In this document: positions 1 through 6,912 of the stretch, piece after piece
Layout of the letters: each line of letters begins with the position of its first letter
Position numbering within the stretch: position 1 is the stretch's first letter
Origin: Hyphomonadaceae bacterium
GTDB lineage: Bacteria; Pseudomonadota; Alphaproteobacteria; Caulobacterales; Aquidulcibacteraceae
Reading direction: 5' to 3'
NCBI GenBank assembly: GCA_025458365.1
Contig: JALOSP010000057.1
Coordinates: forward strand, 1-7,424
Length of the DNA stretch: 7,424 bases
The notes under the pieces: model-generated
What the model was told of the DNA's origin: nothing
The model's input: only the letters and a program-made list of their open reading frames with translations
Database searches by the model: none
Translations under genes and position numbers: made by a program

Positions 1-1
1 G

Positions 2-919
2 AACAAGGTCGAGGCGATCAATTTCCGCGACCCGGACATGTCGAAGCACAAGATCAACTTCGACAATATGACGCCGTTGTATCCACAAGAGCGGCTGCAC
101 ATGGAGCTGCCGGACCCCACAGTCCGCGACCGCTCCGGTCGGGTCATCGATATCGTGGCGCCGATCGGCAAGGGCCAGCGCGCCTTGATCGTCGCCCCGC
201 CCCGGACCGGCAAGACCGTTCTGTTGCAGAACATCGCCAAGTCGATCGAGGTCAATCACCCCGAAGTCTATCTGATCGTGTTGCTGATCGACGAAAGGCC
301 GGAAGAAGTGACAGACATGCGTCGTTCGGTGAAGGGTGAAGTCATTGCCTCCACGTTCGACGAACCGCCGACCCGCCACGTCGCCGTGGCCGAAATGGTC
401 ATCGAAAAGGCCAAGCGTCTTGCCGAACATGGCCGCGATGTCGTGATCCTGCTGGACTCGATCACCCGTCTGGGCCGCGCTTTCAACACTGTGGTTCCTT
501 CTTCAGGCAAGGTGCTGACCGGCGGTGTTGATTCCAACGCCCTGCAACGCCCCAAGCGCTTCTTCGGTGCGGCGCGGAACCTGGAAGAAGGCGGCTCGCT
601 GACCATCATTGCGACGGCGTTGATTGATACCGGCTCGCGGATGGACGAAGTGATCTTCGAAGAATTCAAGGGCACCGGCAACAGCGAAATCGTGCTGGAC
701 CGCAAGGTCTCCGACAAGCGGGTGTTCCCGGCCATCGATGTCATCAAGTCTGGCACCCGCAAGGAAGAACTTCTGGTCCCGAAGGAGCATCTGCCCAAGA
801 TGTATGTGCTGCGGCGCATTCTGAACCCGATGGGGACGATGGACGCGATGGAGTTCCTGCTCGACAAGCTGCGGCAAACCAAGACCAACGACGATTTCTT
901 CGGGTCGATGAACACCTGA
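2..919 (+). CDS. rho: Transcription termination factor Rho (3' part; 5' end outside window)
   Basis: Rho is a homohexameric RNA-dependent ATPase/translocase that ends transcription of untranslated RNA. The frame is already open at base 2, reading NKVEAINF before the first internal ATG at 38, so that ATG is not the start and the gene is 5'-truncated by the window. About 305 residues are visible against a usual ~420: the end of the RNA-binding domain and the whole RecA-like ATPase domain. Visible motifs are the Walker A loop APPRTGKT (194-217), [10 protein letters not shown], Walker [12 protein letters not shown], the Q-loop KVLTGGVD, the R-loop region [16 protein letters not shown], and the C-terminal KTNDDFF, all near-identical to the enterobacterial family. 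It ends in TGA at 917-919, and a small unrelated gene follows 65 nt later. Nothing odd is seen. Confidence 0.98.
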   Translation, partial: NKVEAINFRDPDMSKHKINFDNMTPLYPQERLHMELPDPTVRDRSGRVIDIVAPIGKGQRALIVAPPRTGKTVLLQNIAKSIEVNHPEVYLIVLLIDERPEEVTDMRRSVKGEVIASTFDEPPTRHVAVAEMVIEKAKRLAEHGRDVVILLDSITRLGRAFNTVVPSSGKVLTGGVDSNALQRPKRFFGAARNLEEGGSLTIIATALIDTGSRMDEVIFEEFKGTGNSEIVLDRKVSDKRVFPAIDVIKSGTRKEELLVPKEHLPKMYVLRRILNPMGTMDAMEFLLDKLRQTKTNDDFFGSMNT

Positions 920-947
920 CATTAACCGGTTGGTGAGACTCTGCCCG

Positions 948-966
948 ACCGGATCTGGGGTCCGGT
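948..966 (+). terminator. Small inverted repeat after rho, possible weak terminator
   Basis: ACCGGA (948-953) and TCCGGT (961-966) form a 6-bp G+C-rich stem with a 7-nt loop, 28 nt after the rho stop. Only a short TTGT follows, with no real T tract, so at best it is a weak intrinsic terminator. It could equally be a structure in the leader of the next gene, whose Shine-Dalgarno sequence starts 7 nt downstream. Confidence 0.3.
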
Positions 967-984
967 TGTGTGGGAGACTTGCCG

Positions 985-1434
985 ATGGCGGGTTTGAAAC
1001 ATGCTTTCATCGCAGGCGCTTTTGTGGGCCTTGCCGGTGCATGTGGTGGTGCCGGTGGCGATCCGGTCAGGGCGCTGGCCCCGGCAGACCGGCTGTTCCT
1101 GTTTTCGAATACGGATCGTGGCGTCGCCTTCCTCGGCCAGCCAGCCGAGGGAGTGGCGCTCTCCTGCGATGCCGATGCGATGCAACAAGGTTATGTGTTC
1201 CGCTACAGCGCCGCCAGCAAGCGGACCTGGCTCGACAGTCTTCGCCCCAGCGGCGTCGAGACCCACGAGGTGAAGTCCATCGTTGTGGACGGACAGACTT
1301 ACGAGATTGGCGCAGTCAATGGTGCGGGCATCCCATTTGTCTTGTCCATTCATCCAAAAGGTACTGATGCTTTTGCGATTTCATGGGATGGCGCACAGCC
1401 CAGGGATTACATGCGCTGCGCCATGGGGGGATAG
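985..1434 (+). CDS. Hypothetical secreted or lipoprotein-like protein
   Basis: I do not recognise this family. The protein (149 aa from this ATG) begins with Lys-9 or so and a hydrophobic stretch ending LAGAC, with Cys at about residue 20. That looks like a signal peptide with an imperfect lipobox (Leu at -4 rather than -3). The mature part has two more Cys (about 60 and 145) and no transmembrane segment, so a periplasmic or membrane-anchored location is inferred. The ATG at 985 is preferred over an in-frame GTG at 970 because GGAG (973-976) lies 8 nt ahead of it; the GTG would add only MGDLP. The gene starts 65 nt after rho in the same direction and could be co-transcribed with it. It converges on the ntrZ-like gene with a 20-nt gap. 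The antisense frames lack any signal peptide or family resemblance, which favours this strand. Confidence 0.7.
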   Translation: MAGLKHAFIAGAFVGLAGACGGAGGDPVRALAPADRLFLFSNTDRGVAFLGQPAEGVALSCDADAMQQGYVFRYSAASKRTWLDSLRPSGVETHEVKSIVVDGQTYEIGAVNGAGIPFVLSIHPKGTDAFAISWDGAQPRDYMRCAMGG

Positions 1435-1454
1435 GAAACAGCCGAGCGGCGTTC

Positions 1455-1916
1455 TCAGAACCGGAACGCACTCTCGACTTTCAGGCCGGGCTGGCGGCGG
1501 CGCGGCTCGGTGTTCCGCCAGGCCGCGTTTTCGGCGTCATTCGGTACGACGACCTGACCGCCAACCCGCACGCTCGGTGACAGCTCGTAGAACGCACCCG
1601 CGCTGGTGTCGGTCCGCGCGCGTTCACGACCGCGGCTTGCCGTGCTGGATGGCTCTTCGCGCACCCCGAACGAGACACCCCATCGGCTGCGTGGGCTCAC
1701 GCGCACTTCAGAACGCGGTGCGGCTCTGGGAACAGCTGATTGCGAAGCTTCTGATCCGAAGGTGAAGCGCTCATACCACGGTGCGCTGACCCCGGCGTTG
1801 GTTGCACCTGTATTGCCTCCAGCGGTCTGCGCAAAAGCGCCAGAACCGATCAGTGTCAGGGACACTGCCAATCCAGCACCCACCAGCCTGACCTGCTTGC
1901 GAACAAATACCGTCAC
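1455..1916 (-). CDS. ntrZ: NtrZ-like periplasmic regulatory protein
   Basis: NtrZ is a small periplasmic protein of Caulobacter relatives that acts on the sensor kinase NtrY and so on the NtrY-NtrX two-component system. Seen here: a signal peptide at residues 1-29 (MTVFVRKQ, then a hydrophobic core, cleavage expected after AFA), a low-complexity linker, then WYERF (47-51), RWGV (78-81), GAFYELSPSVRVGG (107-120) and the C-terminal ESAFRF (148-153). This order of blocks and the terminal Phe match NtrZ as I remember it; no search was run. The GTG at 1916-1914 is chosen because AGGG lies 8 nt upstream and the signal peptide then starts cleanly; a GTG at 1943 would add nine unlikely residues (162 aa). 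The gene is divergent from the DUF3576-leuS operon. The alternative is another small beta-rich envelope protein ending in Phe. Confidence 0.65.
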   Translation of the reverse strand: MTVFVRKQVRLVGAGLAVSLTLIGSGAFAQTAGGNTGATNAGVSAPWYERFTFGSEASQSAVPRAAPRSEVRVSPRSRWGVSFGVREEPSSTASRGRERARTDTSAGAFYELSPSVRVGGQVVVPNDAENAAWRNTEPRRRQPGLKVESAFRF

Positions 1917-1927
1917 GTCTTCAACCC

Positions 1928-1942
1928 TGAGAGTCCCTCTCA
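1928..1942 (-). promoter_or_regulatory. Small hairpin just upstream of the ntrZ-like ribosome binding site
   Basis: On the minus strand TGAGAG and CTCTCA are separated by GGA, a perfect 6-bp inverted repeat. It ends immediately before the AGGG that serves the GTG start at 1916. In the transcript it would sit next to the ribosome binding site and could affect translation; this is inference from position only. Confidence 0.3.
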
Positions 1943-1945
1943 CAT

Positions 1946-1974
1946 TCGATACTGCGTGGCCGATGCGGCGGCAA
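1946..1974 (-). promoter_or_regulatory. Candidate sigma-70-type promoter for the ntrZ-like gene
   Basis: On the minus strand TTGCCG (-35; plus coordinates 1969-1974) and TATCGA (-10; 1946-1951) are separated by 17 nt. Transcription would start near 1939, leaving a short leader of about 23 nt with the hairpin at 1928-1942. Both boxes are imperfect, so this is only a candidate. Confidence 0.3.
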
Positions 1975-2164
1975 TATGGCAGACAGGCGCATTTCAGGTG
2001 AACGGCCTGTAATGTGGAAAAAGGTTGACCGGCGTTGCGCCGATGTCACAGGCGGACGCAGGCTCGATCAGGTCGGCGGAGGGTTTTCTGCGGGGCGCCA
2101 TTGACCTTGGTGGCATCCCTCTGGCAAGCGGAACCAGGTTGGGGACGTGAAGCGGAGTAAGCGG
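1975..2164. other. Divergent intergenic region, no gene seen
   Basis: This is the rest of the ~250-nt stretch between the divergent ntrZ-like and DUF3576 genes. I see no convincing coding frame or RNA gene. It contains the inverted repeat at 1983-2010 and two TTGACC hexamers (2025-2030, 2101-2106) that resemble -35 boxes. Neither has a recognisable -10 at 16-18 nt, so the operon promoter cannot be placed; the one at 2101 is better sited for a start at 2165. Confidence 0.6.
1983..2010. repeat. Nested inverted repeat upstream of the ntrZ-like promoter
   Basis: ACAGGC (1983-1988) and GCCTGT (2005-2010) are perfect reverse complements. Between them lies the smaller palindrome TTCAGGTGAA (1993-2002). 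It sits just upstream of the candidate -35 of the ntrZ-like gene in the divergent region, so it could be an operator or a short stem-loop. No regulator is identified. Confidence 0.35.
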
Positions 2165-2599
2165 ATGCGCATTTCAGCGCTAGTGATGGCGGTATCAATC
2201 GCGGCAACCGGTCTTGCGGGCGGTTGCAGTCTGCTGCCCAAAGCGCCCCAGCAACGGGAAGTGCAAGCCGCAGGCGTGAACGAGTACCTGTGGCGGGCCA
2301 CGCTCGATACCTTGCGGTTCATGCCGCTGGCAGATGCCGATCCATTTGGTGGCACCTATGTGACCGACTGGCATGCATCGCCCGAGCGGCCGACAGAACG
2401 GTTCAAGATCCAGGTCTATGTGCTCGACACACGGCTGCGGGCTGACGGGATTGCGGTTCAGGTCTTCCGGCAGACCCGTCAGAGCGACGGCAATTGGCTG
2501 GATGCTTCGGTCGACCCCGACACAACCTTGCAGATCGAGAACGCCATCCTGACCAAGGCTCGGCAATTGCGGATCGCAGATATGGAAGGCGGCCGGTAA
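2165..2599 (+). CDS. DUF3576 domain lipoprotein
   Basis: This is a small predicted outer- or inner-membrane lipoprotein of the DUF3576 family, function unknown, commonly found directly upstream of leuS in alphaproteobacteria. From this ATG it has 144 residues: a hydrophobic signal segment ending LAGGC with Cys at 21, then the family core from about 39 to 63 ([17 protein letters not shown] followed by ADPFGG), then [27 protein letters not shown] and a C-terminal helix rich in Leu/Ala. The ATG at 2165 is chosen because GGAG (2154-2157) is 7 nt upstream. An in-frame GTG at 2147 would add MKRSKR and is also possible, since it would give a more basic N-terminus. The gene is 16 nt from leuS and almost certainly co-transcribed with it. 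Confidence 0.85.
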   Translation: MRISALVMAVSIAATGLAGGCSLLPKAPQQREVQAAGVNEYLWRATLDTLRFMPLADADPFGGTYVTDWHASPERPTERFKIQVYVLDTRLRADGIAVQVFRQTRQSDGNWLDASVDPDTTLQIENAILTKARQLRIADMEGGR

Positions 2600-2615
2600 A
2601 AAAGGCCGGAGCCAC

Positions 2616-5297
2616 GTGGCAGAACGATACAATCATCGGGAAGTCGAACAGCGCCAGCGCGGGCGTTGGGATGAGGCGCGTCTGTTCGAAGCGGGCCAGC
2701 CGGACCCTGACCGCAAGAAATGCTACGTGCTGGAGATGTTTCCCTATCCGTCCGGCCGAATTCACATGGGCCACGTGCGGAACTACTCGATGGGCGACGT
2801 CATCGCCCGGCGCAGGCGCGCCGGGGGCGATCAGGTGCTCCACCCCATGGGGTGGGATGCGTTCGGTCTGCCTGCGGAGAATGCGGCGTTCGAGCGCGGA
2901 GCCCACCCGCGTGACTGGACGCTCGCCAACATCGATGCCATGCGCGAGCAGATCAAGCTTTTGGGGTTCGCGCTCGACTGGACGCGCGAGTTTGCCACTT
3001 GCGAGCCGGGATACTTCAAGCACCAGCAGGCCATGTTCCAGCAAATGTGGGCGGCTGATCTGATCTACCGCCGCAAGCAGATGGTGAACTGGGATCCGGT
3101 CGAACACACCGTGCTGGCAAATGAGCAAGTGGTCGATGGGCGCGGCTGGCGGTCCAAGGCCCTGATTGAGCGGCGCGAGCTTGAGCAATGGGTGTTCCGC
3201 ACGACGGCCTTCGCTGGCGATCTGACCGATGCGGTGCAAGCGCTGGAGCACTGGCCGGAAAAGGTCCGGATCATGCAAGCGAACTGGATCGGCCGGTCTT
3301 CGGGTCTGCAGTTCCGGTTCAAGCTTGATGCGGCAACTCCAGCCCCGGACGGGGTCGGGGTCCTCGACGTCTATACCACGCGTCCTGACACTCTGTTTGG
3401 CGCTGCCTTTGCAGCGATTTCGCCTGACCATCCTCTGGCGCGGGCGCTGGCTGGTGCCAAACCGGAGACCGCCGCCTTCATTGCCGAGTGCCAGCGTAGC
3501 GGAACGTCCGAAGCGGCCATCGAGACCCAGGAGAAGCGCGGGATCGATACAGGCTTGCGTGTGGTTCACCCCTTTGACCCGGATCGCACCCTGCCTGTCT
3601 GGATCGCCAACTTCGTGTTGATGGACTATGGCACCGGGGCCATTTTCGGATGCCCTGCCCATGATCAGCGTGATCTCGATTTTGCCCGGAAGTACGGCTT
3701 GCCCGTGCTGCCGGTTGTTGTGCCAGAGGGCATAGATGCGGGCACGTTCGAGGTTGGCGACGAGGCCTATACAGGACCGGGTGTCCTTGCCAACTCCGGG
3801 TTTCTGGACGGTCTGGGCATCGATGAGGCCAAAGAGGCTGCCATCGCCCGCATGGAGGCTGTCGGGGCTGGTGAGCGGCGGGTGAATTACCGGCTGCGGG
3901 ACTGGGGCATGTCGCGACAGCGCTACTGGGGCTGTCCCATCCCGGTGATCCATTGTGACGATTGCGGCGCGGTGCCAGTGCCAGCCAGCCAGTTGCCGGT
4001 CGAATTGCCGGCGGACGTGACCTTCGATGTACCAGGCAACCCGCTGGACCGGCATCCGACCTGGAAACATGTCGATTGCCCCAAGTGCGGAAAGCCTGCC
4101 CGGCGTGAGACTGACACACTGGATACATTCGTGGACTCGAGCTGGTATTGGGCACGGTTCTGTGGCCAGCCCGATGATCGGCCGACCGACGCGGCAGCTG
4201 TAGCCCACTGGTTGCCGGTTGATCATTATATCGGCGGGGTTGAACACGCGGTTCTGCATCTGCTGTACTCGCGAGCGTTTGCGCGTGCCATGCGCCAGAC
4301 CGGCCATGTCGGGCTGGATGAACCCTTCGCCCACCTGTTTACCCAGGGCATGGTCACCCATGCGACGTTCAAGTCGAACGACGGGCGCTGGCTCAATCCT
4401 GTCGAAGTCGAGACTCGCGACGGTATTGTGGTCGAAATCGCAACTGGTCAGACTGTGACGGTTGGGCCGAGCGAGAAGATGTCCAAATCCGTCCGCAATA
4501 CAGTGGATCCGACGGAAATCATCGAGACCTACGGGGCCGATGTGGCGCGCCTGTTCGTGTTGTCGGATTCACCACCGGAACGTGACGTCGAATGGAGCGA
4601 GGCGGGCGCTGAAGGTGCCTGGCGCTTTGTCCAGCGGGTCTGGGCGCTGGTCAAAGACATCGGCCCCGGATCAAATGGCGTTTTGATGGAATCATCAAAA
4701 CAGAAGCCATTTGATCAAATTCAGGAGTTGAGTGCGCAACTTCGTTTCCATGGAAACGAATCGCGCGCGAGTGCGACGTTGGTGACAGAGACCACCAATG
4801 GGCCTGCTCTTGAGCTGCGTCGGGTGACACACAAGACCATCGCATCAGTGACCGCGGGGATCGACGGCTTCCGGTTCAATACCGCGATTGCCGCCTTGCA
4901 TGAGTTCGTCGGGGCTTTGCGCCGCGCTGATCGCACAGCGCCGGGGATGCGCGATGCGCTGGGCGAGGCGCTGGATGTGCTGGTGCGCCTGCTGCAGCCA
5001 TTCACGCCACACCTCGCCGAGGAGTGCTGGCAGGTTCTGGGTGGCGAAGGGTTCCTGATCAAGGCTGGCTGGCCTGTGGCCGATCCGGCATTGCTGGCGA
5101 GCGACAGTGTGACCCTCGCGGTCCAGGTCAATGGCAAGCGGCGCGGTGAGTTGACAGTGGCCAAGGTTCTGGCGCCAGAGGCTGTCGAAGCCCAAGCCCT
5201 TGCTCTGGACAGTGTCAGCCCCTTTCTCGAAGGCCGCGAGATCAGGAAAGTGATCCTCGTGCCGGGCCGGATCGTCAACATCGTGGTGGCGGGATGA
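2616..5297 (+). CDS. leuS: Leucyl-tRNA synthetase with an in-frame repeat insertion
   Basis: Class I synthetase charging tRNA-Leu with leucine in the cytoplasm. It has 893 residues, somewhat long for the family. Visible in order: the HIGH-type signature HMGH (50-53) after PYPSGRI; the CP1 editing domain with [10 protein letters not shown] (from 254) and [15 protein letters not shown], whose Asp is residue 350; a Cys pair module CDDC/CPKC (447-450 and 488-491) that probably binds zinc; [14 protein letters not shown] (621-625); then the helical anticodon-binding domain and the C-terminal tRNA-binding domain. The GTG start has GGAG (2608-2611), 4 nt away, and gives the expected MAERYN. The oddity is the linker between [11 protein letters not shown] and [10 protein letters not shown]. 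It is about 50 residues long and contains a ~100-nt palindromic repeat (4669-4768) of much lower G+C in its first part. All catalytic and editing motifs are intact, so the enzyme is expected to work. Its TGA overlaps the lptE ATG. Confidence 0.98.
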   Translation: MAERYNHREVEQRQRGRWDEARLFEAGQPDPDRKKCYVLEMFPYPSGRIHMGHVRNYSMGDVIARRRRAGGDQVLHPMGWDAFGLPAENAAFERGAHPRDWTLANIDAMREQIKLLGFALDWTREFATCEPGYFKHQQAMFQQMWAADLIYRRKQMVNWDPVEHTVLANEQVVDGRGWRSKALIERRELEQWVFRTTAFAGDLTDAVQALEHWPEKVRIMQANWIGRSSGLQFRFKLDAATPAPDGVGVLDVYTTRPDTLFGAAFAAISPDHPLARALAGAKPETAAFIAECQRSGTSEAAIETQEKRGIDTGLRVVHPFDPDRTLPVWIANFVLMDYGTGAIFGCPAHDQRDLDFARKYGLPVLPVVVPEGIDAGTFEVGDEAYTGPGVLANSGFLDGLGIDEAKEAAIARMEAVGAGERRVNYRLRDWGMSRQRYWGCPIPVIHCDDCGAVPVPASQLPVELPADVTFDVPGNPLDRHPTWKHVDCPKCGKPARRETDTLDTFVDSSWYWARFCGQPDDRPTDAAAVAHWLPVDHYIGGVEHAVLHLLYSRAFARAMRQTGHVGLDEPFAHLFTQGMVTHATFKSNDGRWLNPVEVETRDGIVVEIATGQTVTVGPSEKMSKSVRNTVDPTEIIETYGADVARLFVLSDSPPERDVEWSEAGAEGAWRFVQRVWALVKDIGPGSNGVLMESSKQKPFDQIQELSAQLRFHGNESRASATLVTETTNGPALELRRVTHKTIASVTAGIDGFRFNTAIAALHEFVGALRRADRTAPGMRDALGEALDVLVRLLQPFTPHLAEECWQVLGGEGFLIKAGWPVADPALLASDSVTLAVQVNGKRRGELTVAKVLAPEAVEAQALALDSVSPFLEGREIRKVILVPGRIVNIVVAG
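4669..4768 (+). repeat. Structured palindromic repeat, copy A, in frame within leuS
   Basis: Two hairpins are joined by a 15-nt spacer. Hairpin 1 (4669-4716, 48 nt) has outer arms GATCAAATGGC / GCCATTTGATC (11 bp, perfect), inner arms GTTTTGATG / CATCAAAAC (9 bp, perfect), loop GAAT, and an unpaired AGAA on the 3' side. The spacer is AAATTCAGGAGTTGA. Hairpin 2 (4732-4768) has GTGCGC pairing with GCGCGC (one G-T) around the perfect 20-nt palindrome TTCGTTTCCATGGAAACGAA (4741-4760). The part 4669-4731 is about 37% G+C by hand count, well below the flanks. It aligns without gaps to 6924-7016. It encodes residues about 685-718 of LeuRS. A further small inverted repeat, TTGGTG / CACCAA (4779-4784, 4793-4798), follows and may or may not belong to it. 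Confidence 0.85.
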
Positions 5298-5773
5298 TCC
5301 GGGCGCCGTCCCGACGGGTCTGGCTTGGGCTTGTGGCGCTCGGGCTCGTGGCCGGCTGCGGTTTCCAACCTGTCTATTCGGCCTCAGGCGTTGGCATTGG
5401 TCAGGTATCAGTCCCCGAGATCGAGGGGCGGACCGGCTACTTTGTGCGTAATGAACTGTTGCGACTGTCGTTGTTGGAGCAGCGTGCGCCGGAGGTGCCG
5501 GTTTTGACTGTGCGACTGACCAGCACGTTCCGTGATGCCAGCACGCGCACAGACAGTTTTTCCGACCGCACCTTGTTGAATGTCACAGCAGCCTGGCGAC
5601 TTGAAACGTCTGGCGAGCCACTGACCGGGTTAGTGACAGTCGATACAGGCTTTGACAGCCGGGATGCGGCTTATGGCGGTGTTATCCTGCAGGCTGATGC
5701 CGAAGAGCGGTTGGCCGGGGCGATTGCCCGGGCTGTCTGGGCCGATCTTCGGGCCAAGCGGAGTGCCCGGTGA
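5294..5773 (+). CDS. lptE: LPS assembly lipoprotein LptE
   Basis: LptE is the outer-membrane lipoprotein that plugs and helps fold the LptD barrel, which places lipopolysaccharide in the outer leaflet. The protein has 159 aa. It has a signal peptide with Arg residues and a hydrophobic core (9-20), the lipobox VAGC with the lipidated Cys at 22, and directly after it GFQPVYS, the characteristic LptE start. Then comes a domain with alternating strands, and a C-terminal helix ([17 protein letters not shown]) as usual for alphaproteobacterial LptE. Its ATG overlaps the leuS stop (ATGA), and its TGA overlaps the holA GTG, so it is translationally coupled in the operon. The position between leuS and holA is the usual one for this family and strengthens the call. 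Confidence 0.92.
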   Translation: MIRAPSRRVWLGLVALGLVAGCGFQPVYSASGVGIGQVSVPEIEGRTGYFVRNELLRLSLLEQRAPEVPVLTVRLTSTFRDASTRTDSFSDRTLLNVTAAWRLETSGEPLTGLVTVDTGFDSRDAAYGGVILQADAEERLAGAIARAVWADLRAKRSAR

Positions 5774-6804
5774 AGTTTGCCGGAACCGCAGCGGCTCGTG
5801 CCGCACGTGATCCTGCTGCCCCATTTGCCTGCCTTGTGTCCGGACCCGATCACGGCTTGGTCCGTCAGCAGGCCGATCAGGTTCAGGCGTCCCTGCTGAA
5901 GAAGGCGCCTCGACTGTCAGTGCAGCGGATGGATGAGGCGGATTTGAAGGCAGATCCCGCTGCGCTGGCGGGGTATCTTGGCGGGCCGTCGCTGTTTGGC
6001 GAAACGTCGCTGGTCCGCTTGCGTGTTACTGGCGAGGCCGCTGGCGGGCTGATTCTGGAGAGCCTCGGCACATTGCCCAAAGGGGGCAGCGACGGGCCCG
6101 GCCTTGTTGTGGTGGCAGGTGAGCTGGCCAAGGCGTCCAAGCTTCGAAAGGCGTTCGAGGCCCATCCATGGGCATGGTCTCTGCAGAGTTATGATGCCAG
6201 CCGGGAAGAGCTTGCAGCTGAAGCCCGGCGGGTTGCCAAGGAGTGCGGCGCCGGGCTGCACGCGGATGCGCTGGCGGCTGTGCTGGACGCGGTAGCGCAG
6301 GATCTCGACTCGGTCGCAGCAGAAGTCACCAAACTGGCGACATTTGCTGGCAAGGGAAACGAGATCGGGCTTGCCGCAGTGGCGGCTGTCGGGTCTGGTG
6401 GCCGGGAGGCTGTGGTGGATGACGCAGTCCATGCCGCGTTTGGGGGCGATCCCTTGTTGGCGCTGAACCGGCTGTCGCAAGCGACAGCGGCAGGTGCCAA
6501 CCCGGTCCAGACTGTCAACGCCCTGCTCCGGCGGATCAGATTGCTGATGCAGTTGAGGCTGGCCTTCGATGGTGGCGAGCGGGCCTCGGAGTTGGTCAAG
6601 GACCGACAGTACAACATTTTCTTTAAACGACAGAACGAGATTGCCGCTCAGATCGGGATATGGACCCCTGCCCTGCTTGATGGTGTTCTGGCAGCAGCGG
6701 TCGAGCTCGACAGCCGCACAAAGACGGGCGGTGCCCCGGCAGAGACACTTGTCAGTGATATGATCCTGAAAATTGCCCGTCGGGCCGGTGTTCAGCGGCG
6801 GTAG
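5770..6804 (+). CDS. holA: DNA polymerase III subunit delta
   Basis: HolA is the delta subunit of the clamp loader; it opens the beta sliding clamp during loading at replication forks. The 344-aa length is normal. Recognisable blocks are ACLVSGPDHGLVRQQADQV near the N-terminus, GGPSLFGETSLVRLR (a region that in the family contributes to clamp binding), LVVVAGELAKASKLRKAFE, DLDSVAAEVTKLATFAG in the middle domain, and the C-terminal collar domain with NPVQTVNALLRRIRLLMQLRL, IFFKRQNEI and SDMILKIARRA. The GTG start overlaps the lptE stop (GTGA) and is the only start compatible with the operon spacing. The stop TAG is 3 nt before a block of inverted repeats. Holding holA behind leuS and lptE is the conserved alphaproteobacterial arrangement. 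Confidence 0.95.
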   Translation: MKFAGTAAARAARDPAAPFACLVSGPDHGLVRQQADQVQASLLKKAPRLSVQRMDEADLKADPAALAGYLGGPSLFGETSLVRLRVTGEAAGGLILESLGTLPKGGSDGPGLVVVAGELAKASKLRKAFEAHPWAWSLQSYDASREELAAEARRVAKECGAGLHADALAAVLDAVAQDLDSVAAEVTKLATFAGKGNEIGLAAVAAVGSGGREAVVDDAVHAAFGGDPLLALNRLSQATAAGANPVQTVNALLRRIRLLMQLRLAFDGGERASELVKDRQYNIFFKRQNEIAAQIGIWTPALLDGVLAAAVELDSRTKTGGAPAETLVSDMILKIARRAGVQRR

Positions 6805-6807
6805 GGC

Positions 6808-6910
6808 GTGTCTGATCCACATGAGATCTTGGGGTTCAGACACACTCAAGATCAGAGGGGGAGCGTCTGTCGGGCAGTGAAAGCGGTGTCCACTTCTGCC
6901 TGTCAGACGC
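6808..6910 (-). repeat. Two-hairpin inverted-repeat block after holA; possible diverged inverted copy C, or terminator
   Basis: There are two stem-loops. The first in plus coordinates has GTGTCTGA (6808-6815) with TCAGACAC (6836-6843), extended by CC/GG past one mismatch. The second (6863-6910, 48 nt) pairs 6863-6877 with 6896-6910 over 15 positions with one mismatch and one G-T. It continues with AAGcGG / CCaCTT around TGT. Read on the minus strand this is a 48-nt hairpin with a 3-nt bulge on its 3' side, a 19-nt spacer and a 36-nt hairpin, close to the layout of copies A and B. The primary sequence is barely similar, so membership is tentative. An alternative reading is the holA transcription terminator, though no T tract is present. 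GATCTTG (6825-6831) and CAAGATC (6847-6853) form a competing pairing. Confidence 0.5.
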
Positions 6911-6912
6911 CA

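Noticed and set aside
921..933. TTAA after rho as a possible CtrA binding site
   Set aside because: The second TTAA half-site at 7-nt spacing is absent; one tetranucleotide is not evidence.
2025..2106. Two TTGACC hexamers as the operon promoter
   Set aside because: Neither has a plausible -10 box at 16-18 nt, so no promoter feature is called; they are only mentioned in the intergenic entry.
2403..4361. A 652-codon open frame antisense to leuS
   Set aside because: It runs opposite a LeuRS whose motifs are all intact. The product resembles no family I know and is rich in Arg, His, Gly and Pro, as expected of a shadow frame in G+C-rich coding DNA.
4777..4800. TTGGTG / CACCAA hairpin after copy A as a third part of the repeat
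   Set aside because: Copy B has no counterpart at the same offset, because homology fades at about 7016, so it was left out of the element boundaries.
6349..6375. GGCAAG / CTTGCC inverted repeat in holA with GGAAACGAGA between, resembling part of the repeat element
   Set aside because: The similarity is about 10 bases, the palindromic left half is missing, and the encoded residues fit normal HolA sequence, so it is taken as chance.
6805..6860. Sequence after holA as a terminal inverted repeat of an insertion sequence
   Set aside because: No transposase, no matching distant repeat end and no target-site duplication could be found in the window.
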